A DNA stretch of 64,000 nucleotides, taken from Lelliottia sp. JS-SCA-14. Its GTDB lineage: Bacteria; Pseudomonadota; Gammaproteobacteria; Enterobacterales; Enterobacteriaceae. Below are positions 36,407-46,938 of the stretch, piece after piece. The DNA lies in assembly GCF_035593345.1 (NCBI RefSeq), contig NZ_CP141607.1, positions 1-64,000 on the forward strand. Reading direction: 5' to 3'. The position numbers and the translations under genes were made by a program. A model generated the notes under the pieces. That model saw nothing but the letters and a program-made list of their open reading frames with translations. It was not told the origin of the DNA and did not search any database. The stretch's first letter is position 1. Each line of letters starts with the position of its first letter.

Positions 36407-37006
36407 ATGGATGTACATATTCATAGTCGCTCAAGTTATCTTATATATTCTATAGCGGGGCTGATTTCTGAGTTTGACATTAAACAGGTAGAGCGTACTA
36501 AAAACCTTGTAGTGATAGATTTTTCACACGAACAGAACTATTTGTCTCTCATTGAGTTTGTCAGTGAGCACAATGAATGGCTAACACGGGCAGAAACAAA
36601 ATTAATTATCATAGGTGATCCAGTCGTTTATGGACGCAGAAAAATTAAAGGTATTATGTACATTTGCCTTAGTGCCCCGCTAGCAGAGTGGCGAGAGAGA
36701 TTAGACACCCTATTGAAAGCCCCAGCAGTAGACCTCACGCAATTAATCAACATGACTGGAACATTGCGCTATGAAAAGCTGACGCCATCAGAAAGAGACG
36801 TTATTTCCTGCATTAAGGGGAATATGTGTATAAACCACATTATTGATCGGCAAGGTATTTCTACTAAAGCATACTATGCAAGGATCTACTCCATTAAAAG
36901 AAAATTATGTCTGCATTCAGCACGGGAAGTCTATCTTAATGTTGACAAAATATACAATAAGATAATGGGATTGAAGTTTGATAGTGAAGATGTTAGACCA
37001 CAATGA
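36407..37006 (+). CDS. Orphan LuxR-type regulator 1
   Basis: About 199 residues. The C-terminal third is a LuxR/FixJ helix-turn-helix (LTPSERDVISCI, then IDRQGISTKAYYARIYSIKRKL). The N-terminal 120 residues lack the acidic pocket and phospho-Asp of a true receiver, as in RcsB-partner proteins such as BglJ. TTG 36389 could add six residues, but ATG 36407 has GAAGG upstream. It ends with ATGA overlap to the next gene and lies between the first autotransporter and the kinase pair. It probably controls one or both autotransporters. Confidence 0.82.
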   Translation: MDVHIHSRSSYLIYSIAGLISEFDIKQVERTKNLVVIDFSHEQNYLSLIEFVSEHNEWLTRAETKLIIIGDPVVYGRRKIKGIMYICLSAPLAEWRERLDTLLKAPAVDLTQLINMTGTLRYEKLTPSERDVISCIKGNMCINHIIDRQGISTKAYYARIYSIKRKLCLHSAREVYLNVDKIYNKIMGLKFDSEDVRPQ

Positions 37007-37287
37007 TGAACTTAACAAAAGGGTACTGCATGAGAGAAACAATGCTGAACAGAACGGAGATAAAACTCGAAGATGCAATCCAGACTAATGATATGGAGAG
37101 TATTGTGGAAATTGTTGAACGCTACCTCATAAATAAAAATAGCGTTGGCATCTATAATGAAATAGATATAAGGCTGCACATGCTCTGGAAACATAAGGAG
37201 CTATGGCTGAATGATTCATATCTGGAAACAGAAGTTGCATCCAAAATAAAAATTATGTTTGAAAAGTTGGATGCATATTTCTGGTAA
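37003..37287 (+). CDS. Small acidic helical protein coupled to regulator 1
   Basis: A 94-residue frame whose ATG overlaps the stop of the regulator (ATGA), so it is co-translated. In-frame ATGs at 37030 and 37042 are alternative starts. It is helical and acidic (IKLEDAIQTNDMESIVEIVERYL), without signal or membrane segment, and unknown to me. The tight coupling suggests a modulator of the regulator. It converges on the kinase gene with only 4 bp between them. Confidence 0.6.
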   Translation: MMNLTKGYCMRETMLNRTEIKLEDAIQTNDMESIVEIVERYLINKNSVGIYNEIDIRLHMLWKHKELWLNDSYLETEVASKIKIMFEKLDAYFW

Positions 37288-37291
37288 AGCG

Positions 37292-38932
37292 CTATGTCTG
37301 AGTTTTACTGATGATATCAGTCAAGACGCTTCTCAACTCCACGGGTTTTATGGGTTTAGAAACAACATCAATATCGAGTCCCTTGACGATATCTCTGATG
37401 TTGTTAATGTCATGGCCAGTAATAAGTAGTGCAGGAATGTGCGCAGACTTCATTTTACGGATTGCTTGTATGTATTCAATGCCGGAAATTTTTGCGCCAA
37501 GATCATAATCAGCAATGATGACATCGCATTCTCGCTGAATACTCAACAAGGTTGGCTCCTGTGATTCAAGAGAGAAGACTTCACATCCCCAGTGCTGGAG
37601 TAGCGTTTGCGTGGCATCCTGCATATCCTGGTTATCCTCAATCAGGAATGCGCGTGTCCCACTAATTTTCATGAGCGTTTTTTCTACGGGTTTTTCCTGC
37701 ATGACAGGTGTACTCACCACCTTCAGATTTGAGATGACAGCACATGTCCCCATGCCAACACGTGACACCAGACTGATATTTAAACCAGCAATTAAACACG
37801 CACGTTTGACGATAGATAAACCCAGACCAATGCCCTCTACGTCCTTATCCCGATTTTTTTTGATTCGAAAGAACTCATCAAATATATGCACAATATGTTT
37901 GTCTTCTATACCGGAGCCTTTATCACATATAGCAAGAATCAAACTGCCGTTTTTATGAAAACTGCGTATAAATATTGACTTTCCATCTCCGTATTTAACG
38001 GCATTGCTGATTAGGTTATTAATAATGATAGTTAACAACGAGATGTCTGATTTTATCCAGCACTCTTCAACATCGAGCCATATTTGGCTTCCCGCTTCCT
38101 TAGCCGCTACAGCATGCTCCTGGACACATTCAGCAAGCATATTCCGTAGAGAAAATACCTCAGGCTTGAGATTGACCCCTCCGCTATCCAGCGCGTAGAA
38201 ATTAAGCATTGAATGGAATATATGCGACACGCTTATCAATGAACGATCAATATTATCAACCATCTTAAGTCCGAGAGGCGTTATGTCTTCTTCTCTTAGG
38301 CAGGTCGTGTACATCCCAATAGCGTGAATGGGTTGGCGGAGATCGTGGCTGACCTGGGCCAACAGCTGGGCTTTAGAATGCGTTGCCTGAATAGCGCGAG
38401 AAGATGCCTGGCGTACCTGTGTAAGCAGCGTATTGGCGTATATAGGAATAACAACGTTTGTCAGCAGCAAGGCCAGTACCATATAGAGATGATTTAACCA
38501 GTAATCATTGCTTAGCAGGATTACGGATAATGAAAGAAATGACATGAGAGTAGCCATGAGGAGGTAGAAGGCACCATATCGAACGCCATATCCCAGCGTC
38601 ACCCACACCATTACGGCAAATATCGGAAGTGTCTTTTCTTCCCCCACGGCCAGGCCCACTGAGATAGCGACATAATCGTGAGCCATAGCGAGCATGCGGC
38701 GCAGGGGAAAAATGCCGGGGTTCTGCTTGATGTGAAAACGCAAAAGTAGGGAGGCCACCAGGAACGCAAGATAGTACAAGGCAATAAACAGGTAGATTCC
38801 GGTGTTCGAACTAAAGAACAGGGCAACAACGCTAACATAACTCAGCGCCAGTATGGCAATGACCACACGTAAGGTGGCCTGGTTAAACTCTGACAAATGC
38901 TGGTTTTGGATTTCATATTCTTTAAATAGCAT
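37292..38932 (-). CDS. Hybrid sensor histidine kinase with C-terminal receiver
   Basis: A 546-residue protein. Residues 20-170 hold six to seven membrane helices with little periplasmic sequence, so the signal may be membrane-borne or small. The H-box SHDLRQPIHAIGMY has the phospho-His at 196; the N, G1 and G2 boxes follow (ISNAVKYGDG, CDKGSGI, GIGLGLSIV). A receiver covers residues 427-540, with the phospho-Asp at 475 (IIADYD) and the conserved Lys at 526. There is no Hpt domain here. It follows the response-regulator gene 66 bp downstream on the same strand, so they form an operon. Confidence 0.93.
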   Translation of the reverse strand: MLFKEYEIQNQHLSEFNQATLRVVIAILALSYVSVVALFFSSNTGIYLFIALYYLAFLVASLLLRFHIKQNPGIFPLRRMLAMAHDYVAISVGLAVGEEKTLPIFAVMVWVTLGYGVRYGAFYLLMATLMSFLSLSVILLSNDYWLNHLYMVLALLLTNVVIPIYANTLLTQVRQASSRAIQATHSKAQLLAQVSHDLRQPIHAIGMYTTCLREEDITPLGLKMVDNIDRSLISVSHIFHSMLNFYALDSGGVNLKPEVFSLRNMLAECVQEHAVAAKEAGSQIWLDVEECWIKSDISLLTIIINNLISNAVKYGDGKSIFIRSFHKNGSLILAICDKGSGIEDKHIVHIFDEFFRIKKNRDKDVEGIGLGLSIVKRACLIAGLNISLVSRVGMGTCAVISNLKVVSTPVMQEKPVEKTLMKISGTRAFLIEDNQDMQDATQTLLQHWGCEVFSLESQEPTLLSIQRECDVIIADYDLGAKISGIEYIQAIRKMKSAHIPALLITGHDINNIRDIVKGLDIDVVSKPIKPVELRSVLTDIISKTQT

Positions 38933-38998
38933 ACCCGTTTTACCTGTGACGATAGCGTTTACGGCGTCATCCCGTAAGGCTCAGCCTTAGCGGAGTGC

Positions 38999-39607
38999 TC
39001 AGATAAGATGTGAATATCGCGCAATGGCAACAGCACGCGTAGGTACACCCAATACATGGAGGACCTGTGACACATGTATGCGTACTGTAAAAGGAGATAT
39101 ATCAAGTGATTGTGCAATTTGCTTATTCGATTTCCCCTCCACCAAAAGTTGCAAAACTTCTCGCTGTCGCTCTGTTAATAGCTCCAGCTCAGCAGGCGTC
39201 ACACGCAGGTTGGGGAGGGTTCCCGGTATATAGTTAACCACGATGCTACCGTTCTGAATGTCAGTAATATCTTTAAGCAGCTGTTCAGGTGGCACATTTT
39301 TACTGATGTATCCGTCAACTCCTGTGGCCATTACGGCCTGAACCAGGGCGGTATCCGTGTTCATCGAGACAATAATGAGCGCTGTTCTTTTTAGCCTGCT
39401 TTTGAGCAAGGTTAGCTTTGATAGCGCATCAAGACCCGGGAATTGCAGATCGAGGATTAAAATGTCAGGCGCCGGGCATGTTTCAAGTACAGACTCCAGC
39501 TCAGTAAAACTGCCAGCCTCAATGATTTCAGGATCATTGTATTGTGCGAGTTTCTTCGCCATTGCGTCCCGAAACAATGGATGGTCATCTGCAATAATGA
39601 TTGTCAT
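38999..39607 (-). CDS. NarL/FixJ-type response regulator
   Basis: A 202-residue two-domain regulator. The receiver has the acidic pair Asp7/Asp8 (IIADDHP), phospho-Asp53 (LILDLQFPG) and Lys in GYISKNVPP. The LuxR HTH (LTERQREVLQLLVEGKSNKQ, then IAQSLDISPFTVRIHVSQVL) occupies residues 140-200. It is transcribed first, followed by the hybrid kinase. Unlike the three orphan LuxR proteins of this island it keeps all phosphorylation residues. It is divergent from orphan regulator 2, with a 511-bp intergenic region likely to hold its target promoters. Confidence 0.94.
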   Translation of the reverse strand: MTIIIADDHPLFRDAMAKKLAQYNDPEIIEAGSFTELESVLETCPAPDILILDLQFPGLDALSKLTLLKSRLKRTALIIVSMNTDTALVQAVMATGVDGYISKNVPPEQLLKDITDIQNGSIVVNYIPGTLPNLRVTPAELELLTERQREVLQLLVEGKSNKQIAQSLDISPFTVRIHVSQVLHVLGVPTRAVAIARYSHLI

Positions 39608-40118
39608 AAGCTTAACCCCAAGAATTTTATCGTTTTAGTATGGCTGATGACTTTACACTTCACCAGTGCATCCGTTGATAATCCCTATCAAACAGGTGGG
39701 ATAAACAATTATATACACATTTGTACTATGAAATAGTAGTCAACTTTTATTTTTAGGATTTCTCTTTTTCTAACAACCCGCTGAATGGCTATTCATTTTT
39801 AATGTGTTGTTTACGCAAAATAGTAAATATGTACTATTCCTTAAGCAAAGACAGATACGAATATTATGATATCGATAAATATCAAAGCCTATGATTTTAT
39901 TGAATATTAATTTTTTTGTCAGATAGTATCTTTGAGCTATTGAGCAATTTTCCGAATATTTGTAGATTACGCATCAGGTTAGAATATTCCTGGCTTGTTA
40001 TAGCAAACTGTTTAAGAAAGAAATCGAATGCTGCGCAAGTTGCATGGGATGCCTGCGGAAAATAAGATGTCACCTTATATTAAGTAGGTTTACTCTTAAG
40101 TTTAACTTTCGGAAATCT
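39608..40118. promoter_or_regulatory. Long AT-rich divergent promoter region
   Basis: The 511 bp between the divergent response-regulator and orphan-regulator-2 genes contain no supported gene and are very AT-rich, the composition favoured by H-NS. No single operator could be defined by eye. Confidence 0.4.
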
Positions 40119-40700
40119 ATGCGTATTACTATTTATAGTAAATCTGAGTTGTTTAAATTTGGATTTCAATGTCTGATGAGCGATGCTAATCAAATAGAGT
40201 CAGAAGAAGATTTACATCTTCATGTTGTTGACCTCATGGATAAGACTGGCAGCCTGTCGTTTGTAAAAATGCTGGAGGTCACTCCGCTGGAGTTCTCAGC
40301 GATGAAAAACATCATTCTGATTGTGAATGCTGGTTTTTATCTGTCGGGCTGTAGGCTGCAGGGGGTCACCGTCATTAGCGGCAACGCTACTCTCAAGCAA
40401 TGGCGCTACTGGGTGAAAAGGGCAGCAAAAGGTGAATATGTAAATATTGACCATGTTCATCAACTTAGCAGGAGCGGCTTGCCGAATCAGTTTAGCTTAA
40501 GTGAAGAGCAGCTTATTCGCTTTTTGACAATGAATATGTCCCCATCAGCGATAGCCAGTGTAGAGAAAGTATCGGTAAAAACGCTTTACTCCCGAATTAA
40601 CGCGTTAAAGCATAAATGCATGCTGTCTTCGACAAGAGAATTATATTTGAATGCGGAGTATATTTATCAGCAAATGACAAAGGTGGCCTTGGCAAATTAA
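40119..40700 (+). CDS. Orphan LuxR-type regulator 2
   Basis: About 193 residues starting MRITIYSKSELFKFGFQ at ATG 40119; the frame is open upstream to 40044. The N-terminal half is receiver-like in length but has no phospho-acceptor pocket. The C-terminus (FSLSEEQLIRFLTMNMSPSA, then IASVEKVSVKTLYSRINALKHK) is a LuxR-type HTH similar to that of regulator 1; both end with a related segment (REVYLNVDKIYNKI here REL YLNAEYIYQQM). It lies 163 bp upstream of the second autotransporter on the same strand, its probable target. Confidence 0.82.
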   Translation: MRITIYSKSELFKFGFQCLMSDANQIESEEDLHLHVVDLMDKTGSLSFVKMLEVTPLEFSAMKNIILIVNAGFYLSGCRLQGVTVISGNATLKQWRYWVKRAAKGEYVNIDHVHQLSRSGLPNQFSLSEEQLIRFLTMNMSPSAIASVEKVSVKTLYSRINALKHKCMLSSTRELYLNAEYIYQQMTKVALAN

Positions 40701-40863
40701 AACGAGCCTATTATTCAATTACTTACTTTAGTTATTGATTTTCTATGTAAGTTTTTATCTTTTAAGTCAGATATTTTGCGATAAAGGTACACAAGTGACT
40801 ATTCATTCTCTTGTGCTATTTACGTCGCTGATAAACATATTGTAAAGTCCAGGAAATGAATTT

Positions 40864-43800
40864 ATGAAATCCAAAAGTAAACGTGTGCATAAAATGCACG
40901 CGGAGCCCGTCGTGTCAATGAAAATGAAACCGTTGAGTATATTAATTACTTCATTACTTGGAGTAAGTATCTTCTACACGCTTCCGGCCTCTAAGACATT
41001 CGCATCTGAATGTATGACTGCAGACGGAAGTTCCGGCGGTGCCAGCGTCTCTGGCGGGGGAACGTGTTCATTAGCGACGGGCTACACGCCGGTTGAAAAC
41101 GACAGCCAGGCAGGTGCAGCCAATGTTAACAATGGCGATACGATTACGATTACCGGCCAGGGTACCGATATACTGCCAGGCGACCGAGGCATCCAGCAAA
41201 ACAGTCTTGGATCGCTGAATTCCGCAGCCAACGGCCTGGAGCGTTTGTTACTCGGTTCACGGACATCAGGTGTCAATACACTTGATCCTGTCACCGGCGC
41301 AAATATTGTTGTGGCAACTTATGACAGCAACGCATTCTCATCTTCTGACTGGGGGCAATATAATAATGTTGATACACAAACGCCTCGAAATTCTGGTGAT
41401 AATCAATACATTGATGCTCGCCTGGGTACCGTTCAGAACGGTACTTTGAGAGTCAACATTGGCGATGCAAGCCAGTTGCCCTCATCAGGTATGAATACGA
41501 TCGATATGGCTGCAAAGCAGACCACGCTGGCCCTGGCTAAAGGCAGCAACAGTACCATTGAATGGCAATCAAAAAACCGTGTATTAACGGGGGACACGGC
41601 CGTTGCCGTATCAGGAAAGACAACCAAAACAATGCAAATCCAGGTGCCCGTTTACTCTGGCTCTTTCACTGCATTTGACGGTAATACCTGGACAGTCAGC
41701 AACGCAGATGAATTGAAAACATATAACAACGCATTGATTAATGCACTGCAGAATGGAAAGCTGTCAAATCAAACAGCATACGATGACGCATTTGCAAAAG
41801 CAGTGACGTTCAGCCAGAAGAATATTGACTATAGCTATACCATTGATGCCGGAGATGATGTCACCCAGGCTGCAGGTGTAAACTATACAATGTACGCTGA
41901 CGGCGCTGGGGCAAATGCTGTCATTAAATCCGGAGGGCAGATCGATCAGCGTGGCGCTGGAGTTGCAGCCGTTAATGGCGCGACAGCAGTGATTGAAGAG
42001 GGCGCTCAACTCTCAGGACATTTTAATTCCTTATTTATCGGAAGCGGTTCTACTGGGGAGAATAACGGTGTCATTTCCGGTGGGTATTTTGCGGAAGATG
42101 GGTGGGATACGACTGGCAAAGGTAATTATTTTGACGAATACTCAGAGGCATATACTGTCACTGTGGATGGTGATAACTCTCATTTCAATAACAATGGAAT
42201 TATAAACGTTGCTGGCTGGACGCAATATGAGGGCTATTCACCTGATGCATGGGGTATTCGGGTTCAGTCCAATGCCAGCGCAACAAACAGCGGAATTATT
42301 AATGCCGGGGTCAATAATGATTCTATGAGTCACTATATTTCCGCAGTCAGGGTCGCCAATGGTGGGAATAGTCAATTTACCAATACCAGCTCCGGGCATA
42401 TTTATCTTGGCCGTGCGGCTCAGTACAACACCGCTGACCCGGAGGCGGTGGTAGACGTTGCCAATGCGCTGCCGATATACGGTATTTTACTTACCGATGG
42501 GCAGGCAACAAATGAAGGCAAAATTGAAATAGGTTCACTCACTGAAAATGCCGTGGGAATGGCGGCAGTCGCATCATCGCCAACGGGCTCGCTGACCAAT
42601 AAAGGCTCAATTCTGGTGAAAGGTAGTGCAAATGATGCGCCTTTGCAGAATATCGGGATCCTCGCGCAAAACAATGGACAAACCCAGGTTCAGAACAGTG
42701 GAACAGTCATACTTTCTGGCGTAAACGGTATTGGCTTGAAGGTGCTGGCCACTACCAACACTGCGTCAGCAACATCTGATGCCAACAGCGCAATTATCGT
42801 TGCCGGCGGCGTGGATCCAGAAAGTGGTACACGTAATTATGGCGTCTGGACTGAAGGTGCAAAAGCCAGCGCCAATATCCAGGGGAATATTGATTTGTCT
42901 GGACGTGGGGCAATTGGTGTACTGGCTCGTGATGGCGCAGGCGTCACGATCGGACCGGACTCTGCGGTTCGATTTCAAGAAGCAACTACCGGCGGCAATT
43001 GCCCTGAAAATTGCAGTGAGCAAATTGGCTATCTGGTGTATGGCAAAGGATCTTCGATTAATAACCAGGCGCAACAATTAGGTGTCACCAGTTCAGGCTC
43101 TACGTTATTTCGTATCGAAGATGGTGCGACGTTTGACAGTAACGGTAAAACGCTCACGGCCTCAGGTCAGAATGCGACCATCCTGACCGCCAGCGGTAAA
43201 GGTACGGTAGTCAACGCGAGTTCCGGAACATTAAACGTCAGCGGGGTTGGCGCAACGGGGATACGTGTTGACGGTGGTGCAACGGGGCAAATCGACGCAA
43301 GAACCAACATTAATCTTCTGGGCCAGGGTACCGTTGCCGGGTTGGTTGATGGACGCAAAACGGGGCTTTCCGGAGCAACTGGAACAGAAGAGCTCGGCTC
43401 GTCGATAACCAATAACGCTGCAATTCAGTCTGCAATTCAGGACGTTGTGGGTTTTGTCGCACAATATAGCGGAAGTGTGGTTAACAACGGTGCAATATCA
43501 CTGACCAGTGACGTTAACAGCACCGGGGTAATCGTGCGCGAAGGAGGCAAGCTGACCAACAATGAAACTATTTCTATTTCAAAAGGAACAGGGATTTTGG
43601 TTGATGGCGGTGCATCTGCATCCACGTTAACAAACCAGTCATCGATTAATGTCCACGATGGTATCGCAGGTATTCATTTGCAGAATGGCGCGAAACTGAA
43701 TGCCTCAGGCAGCGGGAGCATCACCACTAACGGCACGGCTGACGGTATCTTGCTGGGAACCGGCGCTGTAGGCGCAGAGCTTGGCGCGAGCCTGATCGCA

Positions 43801-45669
43801 ATTCAGGGGACAGGTAGTGGGATCCACAATACCCAGTCAGGGGCGTTGACCACGCTGAACGGGACAACGATTGTTGCCAATACGGGTTCTGCAATTCTGA
43901 ACGACGCGAACGCCACGTTTACTGGCTCGAATACCTCACTCGATTCCAGTAAAGGCTGGGCGATACAGAACAATCAGAATCAGGTCGATATTCATCTGGC
44001 TAACAGCGTTGTGTCTGGAGAATCGGGCGTGTTGTTGACTCAGACAGATGCTATGACAAATCTGGATATGACATCAGGCACGCTTAATGGCCGAATTAAA
44101 ACGGATAGTGCAACAGCTAATATTGCGCTGAAAAACTCCAGTATCTGGAACATGTCTACCGATTCAAACGTAACGTCATTGATTAACGATAAAAGTGCGG
44201 TCAACTTTGCACAGGGAGGTGCATTTAAAACCCTAACTGTAAACGGGAATTACACCGGTAATGATGGTGTGCTCATAATGAATACATCGCTTGGTGATGA
44301 TAACTCTCCGACAGATCGTCTCATTGTGGAAGGTGACACCTCCGGAAATACGCAGGTATCGGTAGCAAATGCAGGCGGCAGCGGGGCGCGAACCTTAAAC
44401 GGGATTGAACTGATTACGGTAAACGGTAATTCGCAGGGCGTGTTCAGTCAGGCGGGCCGTATTGTTGCCGGGGCCTACGATTATTCTCTGGTTCGCGGAA
44501 AAGGAGATAACGATAAAAACTGGTATTTAACGAATTATGAGACGCCGGTCGATCCAATTGTACCGGTGGATCCAACAGTACCCGTAGTACCAGTGGATCC
44601 TGTAGTACCTGTCGTGCCAGTGGACCCTGTAGCACCCGTAGTACCAGTGGATCCTGTAAAACCGGTTAATCCTGCGAAACCCGTTTACAGACCAGAAATG
44701 GGTTCATACAGTGCTAATCTGGCAGCAGCTAATAACATGTTCGTGCTTCGTTTGCACGATCGTCTTGGTGAAACCCAGTATACCGATATGCTGACTGGGG
44801 AGAAAAAAGTGACCAGCATGTGGATGAGGAACGTCGGTGGTCACACACGATTTAAAGATCGGTCAGGTCAGCTGAATACGCAGTCAAATCGTTATGTCTT
44901 GCAAATGGGTGGCGATATAGCCCAGTGGAGTAATAATGGAAATGATCGCACCCATATTGGTCTGATGGCAGGTTACGGAAACGAACACAGTAATACGCGT
45001 TCACACCAAAGTCATTATCGGTCCGATGGTTCAGTTAATGGTTATAGCGCTGGCGTATATGGAACCTGGTATGCGAACGAGGAAGATAAGAGTGGTTTGC
45101 ATATTGACAGTTGGGTGCAATACAGCTGGTTCGATAATACGGTTAAAGGAGAGGGCATTGCTGCTGAAAAATACAAGTCAAAAGGATTTACGGGATCGTT
45201 AGAGAGTGGATATACCTTCAATATGGGTACCTTTAAAGGTAGCCAGGGTAGTACAAATGAATGGTATATCCAGCCGAAAGCACAGGTTATCTGGATGGGG
45301 GTGAAAGCAGACTCTCACGAAGAATCAAATGGTTCGAAGGTAACAGGGGAAGGTGATGGTAACATTCAAACGCGTGTTGGGGTGAGAACATACATTAAAG
45401 GCCATCATAAAATAGATGAAGGAAAGCAACGTGAATTCCAACCGTTCATTGAAGCAAACTGGATCCACAACACTCGTGAGTTTGGCGCAACAATGAACGG
45501 TGTGACCAATAAGATTGAGGGGAGCCGCAATCTGGGGGAAATTAAGACTGGCGTAGAGGGCATGGTAAACCCTAATCTGAATTTATGGGGCAACGTTGCT
45601 GTTCAAGTGGGAGATAAAGGGTATAGTGATACCTCAGCGATGATAGGTGTTAAATACAGTTTTAAATAA
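40864..45669 (+). CDS. Giant type V autotransporter, copy 2
   Basis: A 1,601-residue paralogue of 31358-36103. The long basic N-terminus and hydrophobic core ([18 protein letters not shown]) form an extended signal peptide cut near TFA. The passenger shares blocks with copy 1 such as [25 protein letters not shown] and [14 protein letters not shown]-rich hinge at about residues 1230-1270 is longer and of different composition than in copy 1. The barrel begins after [19 protein letters not shown] near 1285 and ends VKYSFK. The extra terminal Lys is unusual for a barrel, where the last residue is normally aromatic. Confidence 0.93.
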   Translation: MKSKSKRVHKMHAEPVVSMKMKPLSILITSLLGVSIFYTLPASKTFASECMTADGSSGGASVSGGGTCSLATGYTPVENDSQAGAANVNNGDTITITGQGTDILPGDRGIQQNSLGSLNSAANGLERLLLGSRTSGVNTLDPVTGANIVVATYDSNAFSSSDWGQYNNVDTQTPRNSGDNQYIDARLGTVQNGTLRVNIGDASQLPSSGMNTIDMAAKQTTLALAKGSNSTIEWQSKNRVLTGDTAVAVSGKTTKTMQIQVPVYSGSFTAFDGNTWTVSNADELKTYNNALINALQNGKLSNQTAYDDAFAKAVTFSQKNIDYSYTIDAGDDVTQAAGVNYTMYADGAGANAVIKSGGQIDQRGAGVAAVNGATAVIEEGAQLSGHFNSLFIGSGSTGENNGVISGGYFAEDGWDTTGKGNYFDEYSEAYTVTVDGDNSHFNNNGIINVAGWTQYEGYSPDAWGIRVQSNASATNSGIINAGVNNDSMSHYISAVRVANGGNSQFTNTSSGHIYLGRAAQYNTADPEAVVDVANALPIYGILLTDGQATNEGKIEIGSLTENAVGMAAVASSPTGSLTNKGSILVKGSANDAPLQNIGILAQNNGQTQVQNSGTVILSGVNGIGLKVLATTNTASATSDANSAIIVAGGVDPESGTRNYGVWTEGAKASANIQGNIDLSGRGAIGVLARDGAGVTIGPDSAVRFQEATTGGNCPENCSEQIGYLVYGKGSSINNQAQQLGVTSSGSTLFRIEDGATFDSNGKTLTASGQNATILTASGKGTVVNASSGTLNVSGVGATGIRVDGGATGQIDARTNINLLGQGTVAGLVDGRKTGLSGATGTEELGSSITNNAAIQSAIQDVVGFVAQYSGSVVNNGAISLTSDVNSTGVIVREGGKLTNNETISISKGTGILVDGGASASTLTNQSSINVHDGIAGIHLQNGAKLNASGSGSITTNGTADGILLGTGAVGAELGASLIAIQGTGSGIHNTQSGALTTLNGTTIVANTGSAILNDANATFTGSNTSLDSSKGWAIQNNQNQVDIHLANSVVSGESGVLLTQTDAMTNLDMTSGTLNGRIKTDSATANIALKNSSIWNMSTDSNVTSLINDKSAVNFAQGGAFKTLTVNGNYTGNDGVLIMNTSLGDDNSPTDRLIVEGDTSGNTQVSVANAGGSGARTLNGIELITVNGNSQGVFSQAGRIVAGAYDYSLVRGKGDNDKNWYLTNYETPVDPIVPVDPTVPVVPVDPVVPVVPVDPVAPVVPVDPVKPVNPAKPVYRPEMGSYSANLAAANNMFVLRLHDRLGETQYTDMLTGEKKVTSMWMRNVGGHTRFKDRSGQLNTQSNRYVLQMGGDIAQWSNNGNDRTHIGLMAGYGNEHSNTRSHQSHYRSDGSVNGYSAGVYGTWYANEEDKSGLHIDSWVQYSWFDNTVKGEGIAAEKYKSKGFTGSLESGYTFNMGTFKGSQGSTNEWYIQPKAQVIWMGVKADSHEESNGSKVTGEGDGNIQTRVGVRTYIKGHHKIDEGKQREFQPFIEANWIHNTREFGATMNGVTNKIEGSRNLGEIKTGVEGMVNPNLNLWGNVAVQVGDKGYSDTSAMIGVKYSFK
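44550..44680 (+). repeat. Tandem 27-bp repeats coding the VPVDP hinge
   Basis: About three units of 27 bp encode the 9-residue repeat P(T/V/A)VPVVPVD, flanked by partial copies. Repeat-number change could alter the length of the linker between passenger and barrel without shifting frame. Confidence 0.75.
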
Positions 45670-45841
45670 TTCCACTGGATAATACAGAGTGCATCCCAAA
45701 AGCTGTTAACCAGTTGATTAAGATGCGCTTTTTATACATCATTATCAGAGCAGCCCCAAAGCGAATACATAGATAGTCTTATTGCACTACGGTGAATCCT
45801 AAAAAACATTTCATATATTGCATTGGGTAATAAATAATATA

Positions 45842-45876
45842 CCATGGTTTTACCTTGGTGGAAAAACCATGTTTTA
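45842..45876 (+). terminator. Terminator after the second autotransporter
   Basis: CCATGGTTTT and AAAAACCATG form a stem followed by TTTTATT about 170 bp after the stop codon. A probable rho-independent terminator. Confidence 0.65.
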
Positions 45877-46067
45877 TTCAATTATCTATGCTTAATTGAT
45901 TTCAAAATTTGGCGATTTATTCAATTAGATCGCAATTTTTAAAAAAAATAGACGTTAAGGTGGAAATGCCATTCCAGTCAAATTTTTTAGAAAGAATCAG
46001 CTAAAAGTGATTGTGAGTTGCATGCTATTTCGATTTTCTTAAAAGAATTCTATATAGTGACACAAGA
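45877..46067. promoter_or_regulatory. AT-rich promoter region of the flippase operon
   Basis: A very AT-rich gap upstream of orphan regulator 3, probably its promoter. No operator motif shared with the other two regulators could be fixed by eye. Confidence 0.35.
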
Positions 46068-46667
46068 ATGAATAAATTCAATCTAATTGTAAAAGGCGAA
46101 AACAAATATGCAGTTTTAGGTGGTTATAGCATTGCCAAAAACTTCATTAAAAATAATGCATCATCAAAACAAATTTCTATGTATGTTTTCGATGATGAAG
46201 CAGGGGGGTTAGATACAAGTCATGCGCTTTTGACCCTTTCATTTACTCCAGTAATTATCATCTGTAGTGAACGGCTGTATTATGTTTTGCGTAAATTACC
46301 CGCCACAATGAATAAACTTGTAATCAGTATGAATGAAAAGGTTGATATAATCATTGATAAAATAACAAGATATATCATGCAGTTTAGCAATGTTTTCAAC
46401 TACTCATTCTTCAAGGAGTGGTGTTCAAATTGTTTGGTCATCTCGCCAAGGGAATTACAGTTTATTAAGTATTTCCTTGAAGGTAAGGGTACGCATGAAA
46501 TGATAATGACATCTAATCTTTCGTGGCAGCGCATATACTCAATAAAGAGATCGATAATGGATAAAGTCGGTGCTAAAACTGAAAGCGATTTATACAGTAT
46601 ATTAAGATCACTGATTTTCTATATCAGCATGCTGAATATGAAGTCCGTGCAGAATAATACATTTTAG
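46068..46667 (+). CDS. Orphan LuxR-type regulator 3
   Basis: A 199-residue protein with a C-terminal LuxR-type HTH (ISPRELQFIKYFLEGKGTHE, then IMTSNLSWQRIYSIKRSIMDK). The N-terminal half has no receiver phosphorylation site. It shares the layout of regulators 1 and 2 but is more diverged and more AT-rich. It is the first gene of a four-gene run with a small membrane protein, flippase and ATP-grasp gene, so it probably autoregulates that operon. Confidence 0.78.
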   Translation: MNKFNLIVKGENKYAVLGGYSIAKNFIKNNASSKQISMYVFDDEAGGLDTSHALLTLSFTPVIIICSERLYYVLRKLPATMNKLVISMNEKVDIIIDKITRYIMQFSNVFNYSFFKEWCSNCLVISPRELQFIKYFLEGKGTHEMIMTSNLSWQRIYSIKRSIMDKVGAKTESDLYSILRSLIFYISMLNMKSVQNNTF

Positions 46668-46680
46668 CCAGGAGGGTGCA

Positions 46681-46938
46681 ATGAACAAAAGTCACAGCCT
46701 CTCATCGCGAGTACTATTAAGGCGCCGCGATAAGACGTTTTTATATAAACTCTCATTTTGGTATCTGATAGTAATTTTTTTACTATTAAGCGGAGCTATG
46801 CTTTTAGATGTTAACTATGATGCAAAAAACGTTTACTCACTATTAATAATTTATATAATAACAATATGCTGCGCTTCTATTTTTTTTGCGATAAAAAATA
46901 GAAATATATTAAAAATTAAACATCCAAGTCCATATTGA
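46681..46938 (+). CDS. Small two-helix membrane protein
   Basis: An 85-residue protein with a basic N-terminus (LLRRRDK) and two hydrophobic spans (FWYLIVIFLLLSGAML and LLIIYIITICCASIFFA). An AGGAGG ribosome site precedes it. The stop codon directly abuts the flippase ATG (TGAATG). Unknown family; it may partner the flippase in the inner membrane. Confidence 0.65.
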   Translation: MNKSHSLSSRVLLRRRDKTFLYKLSFWYLIVIFLLLSGAMLLDVNYDAKNVYSLLIIYIITICCASIFFAIKNRNILKIKHPSPY

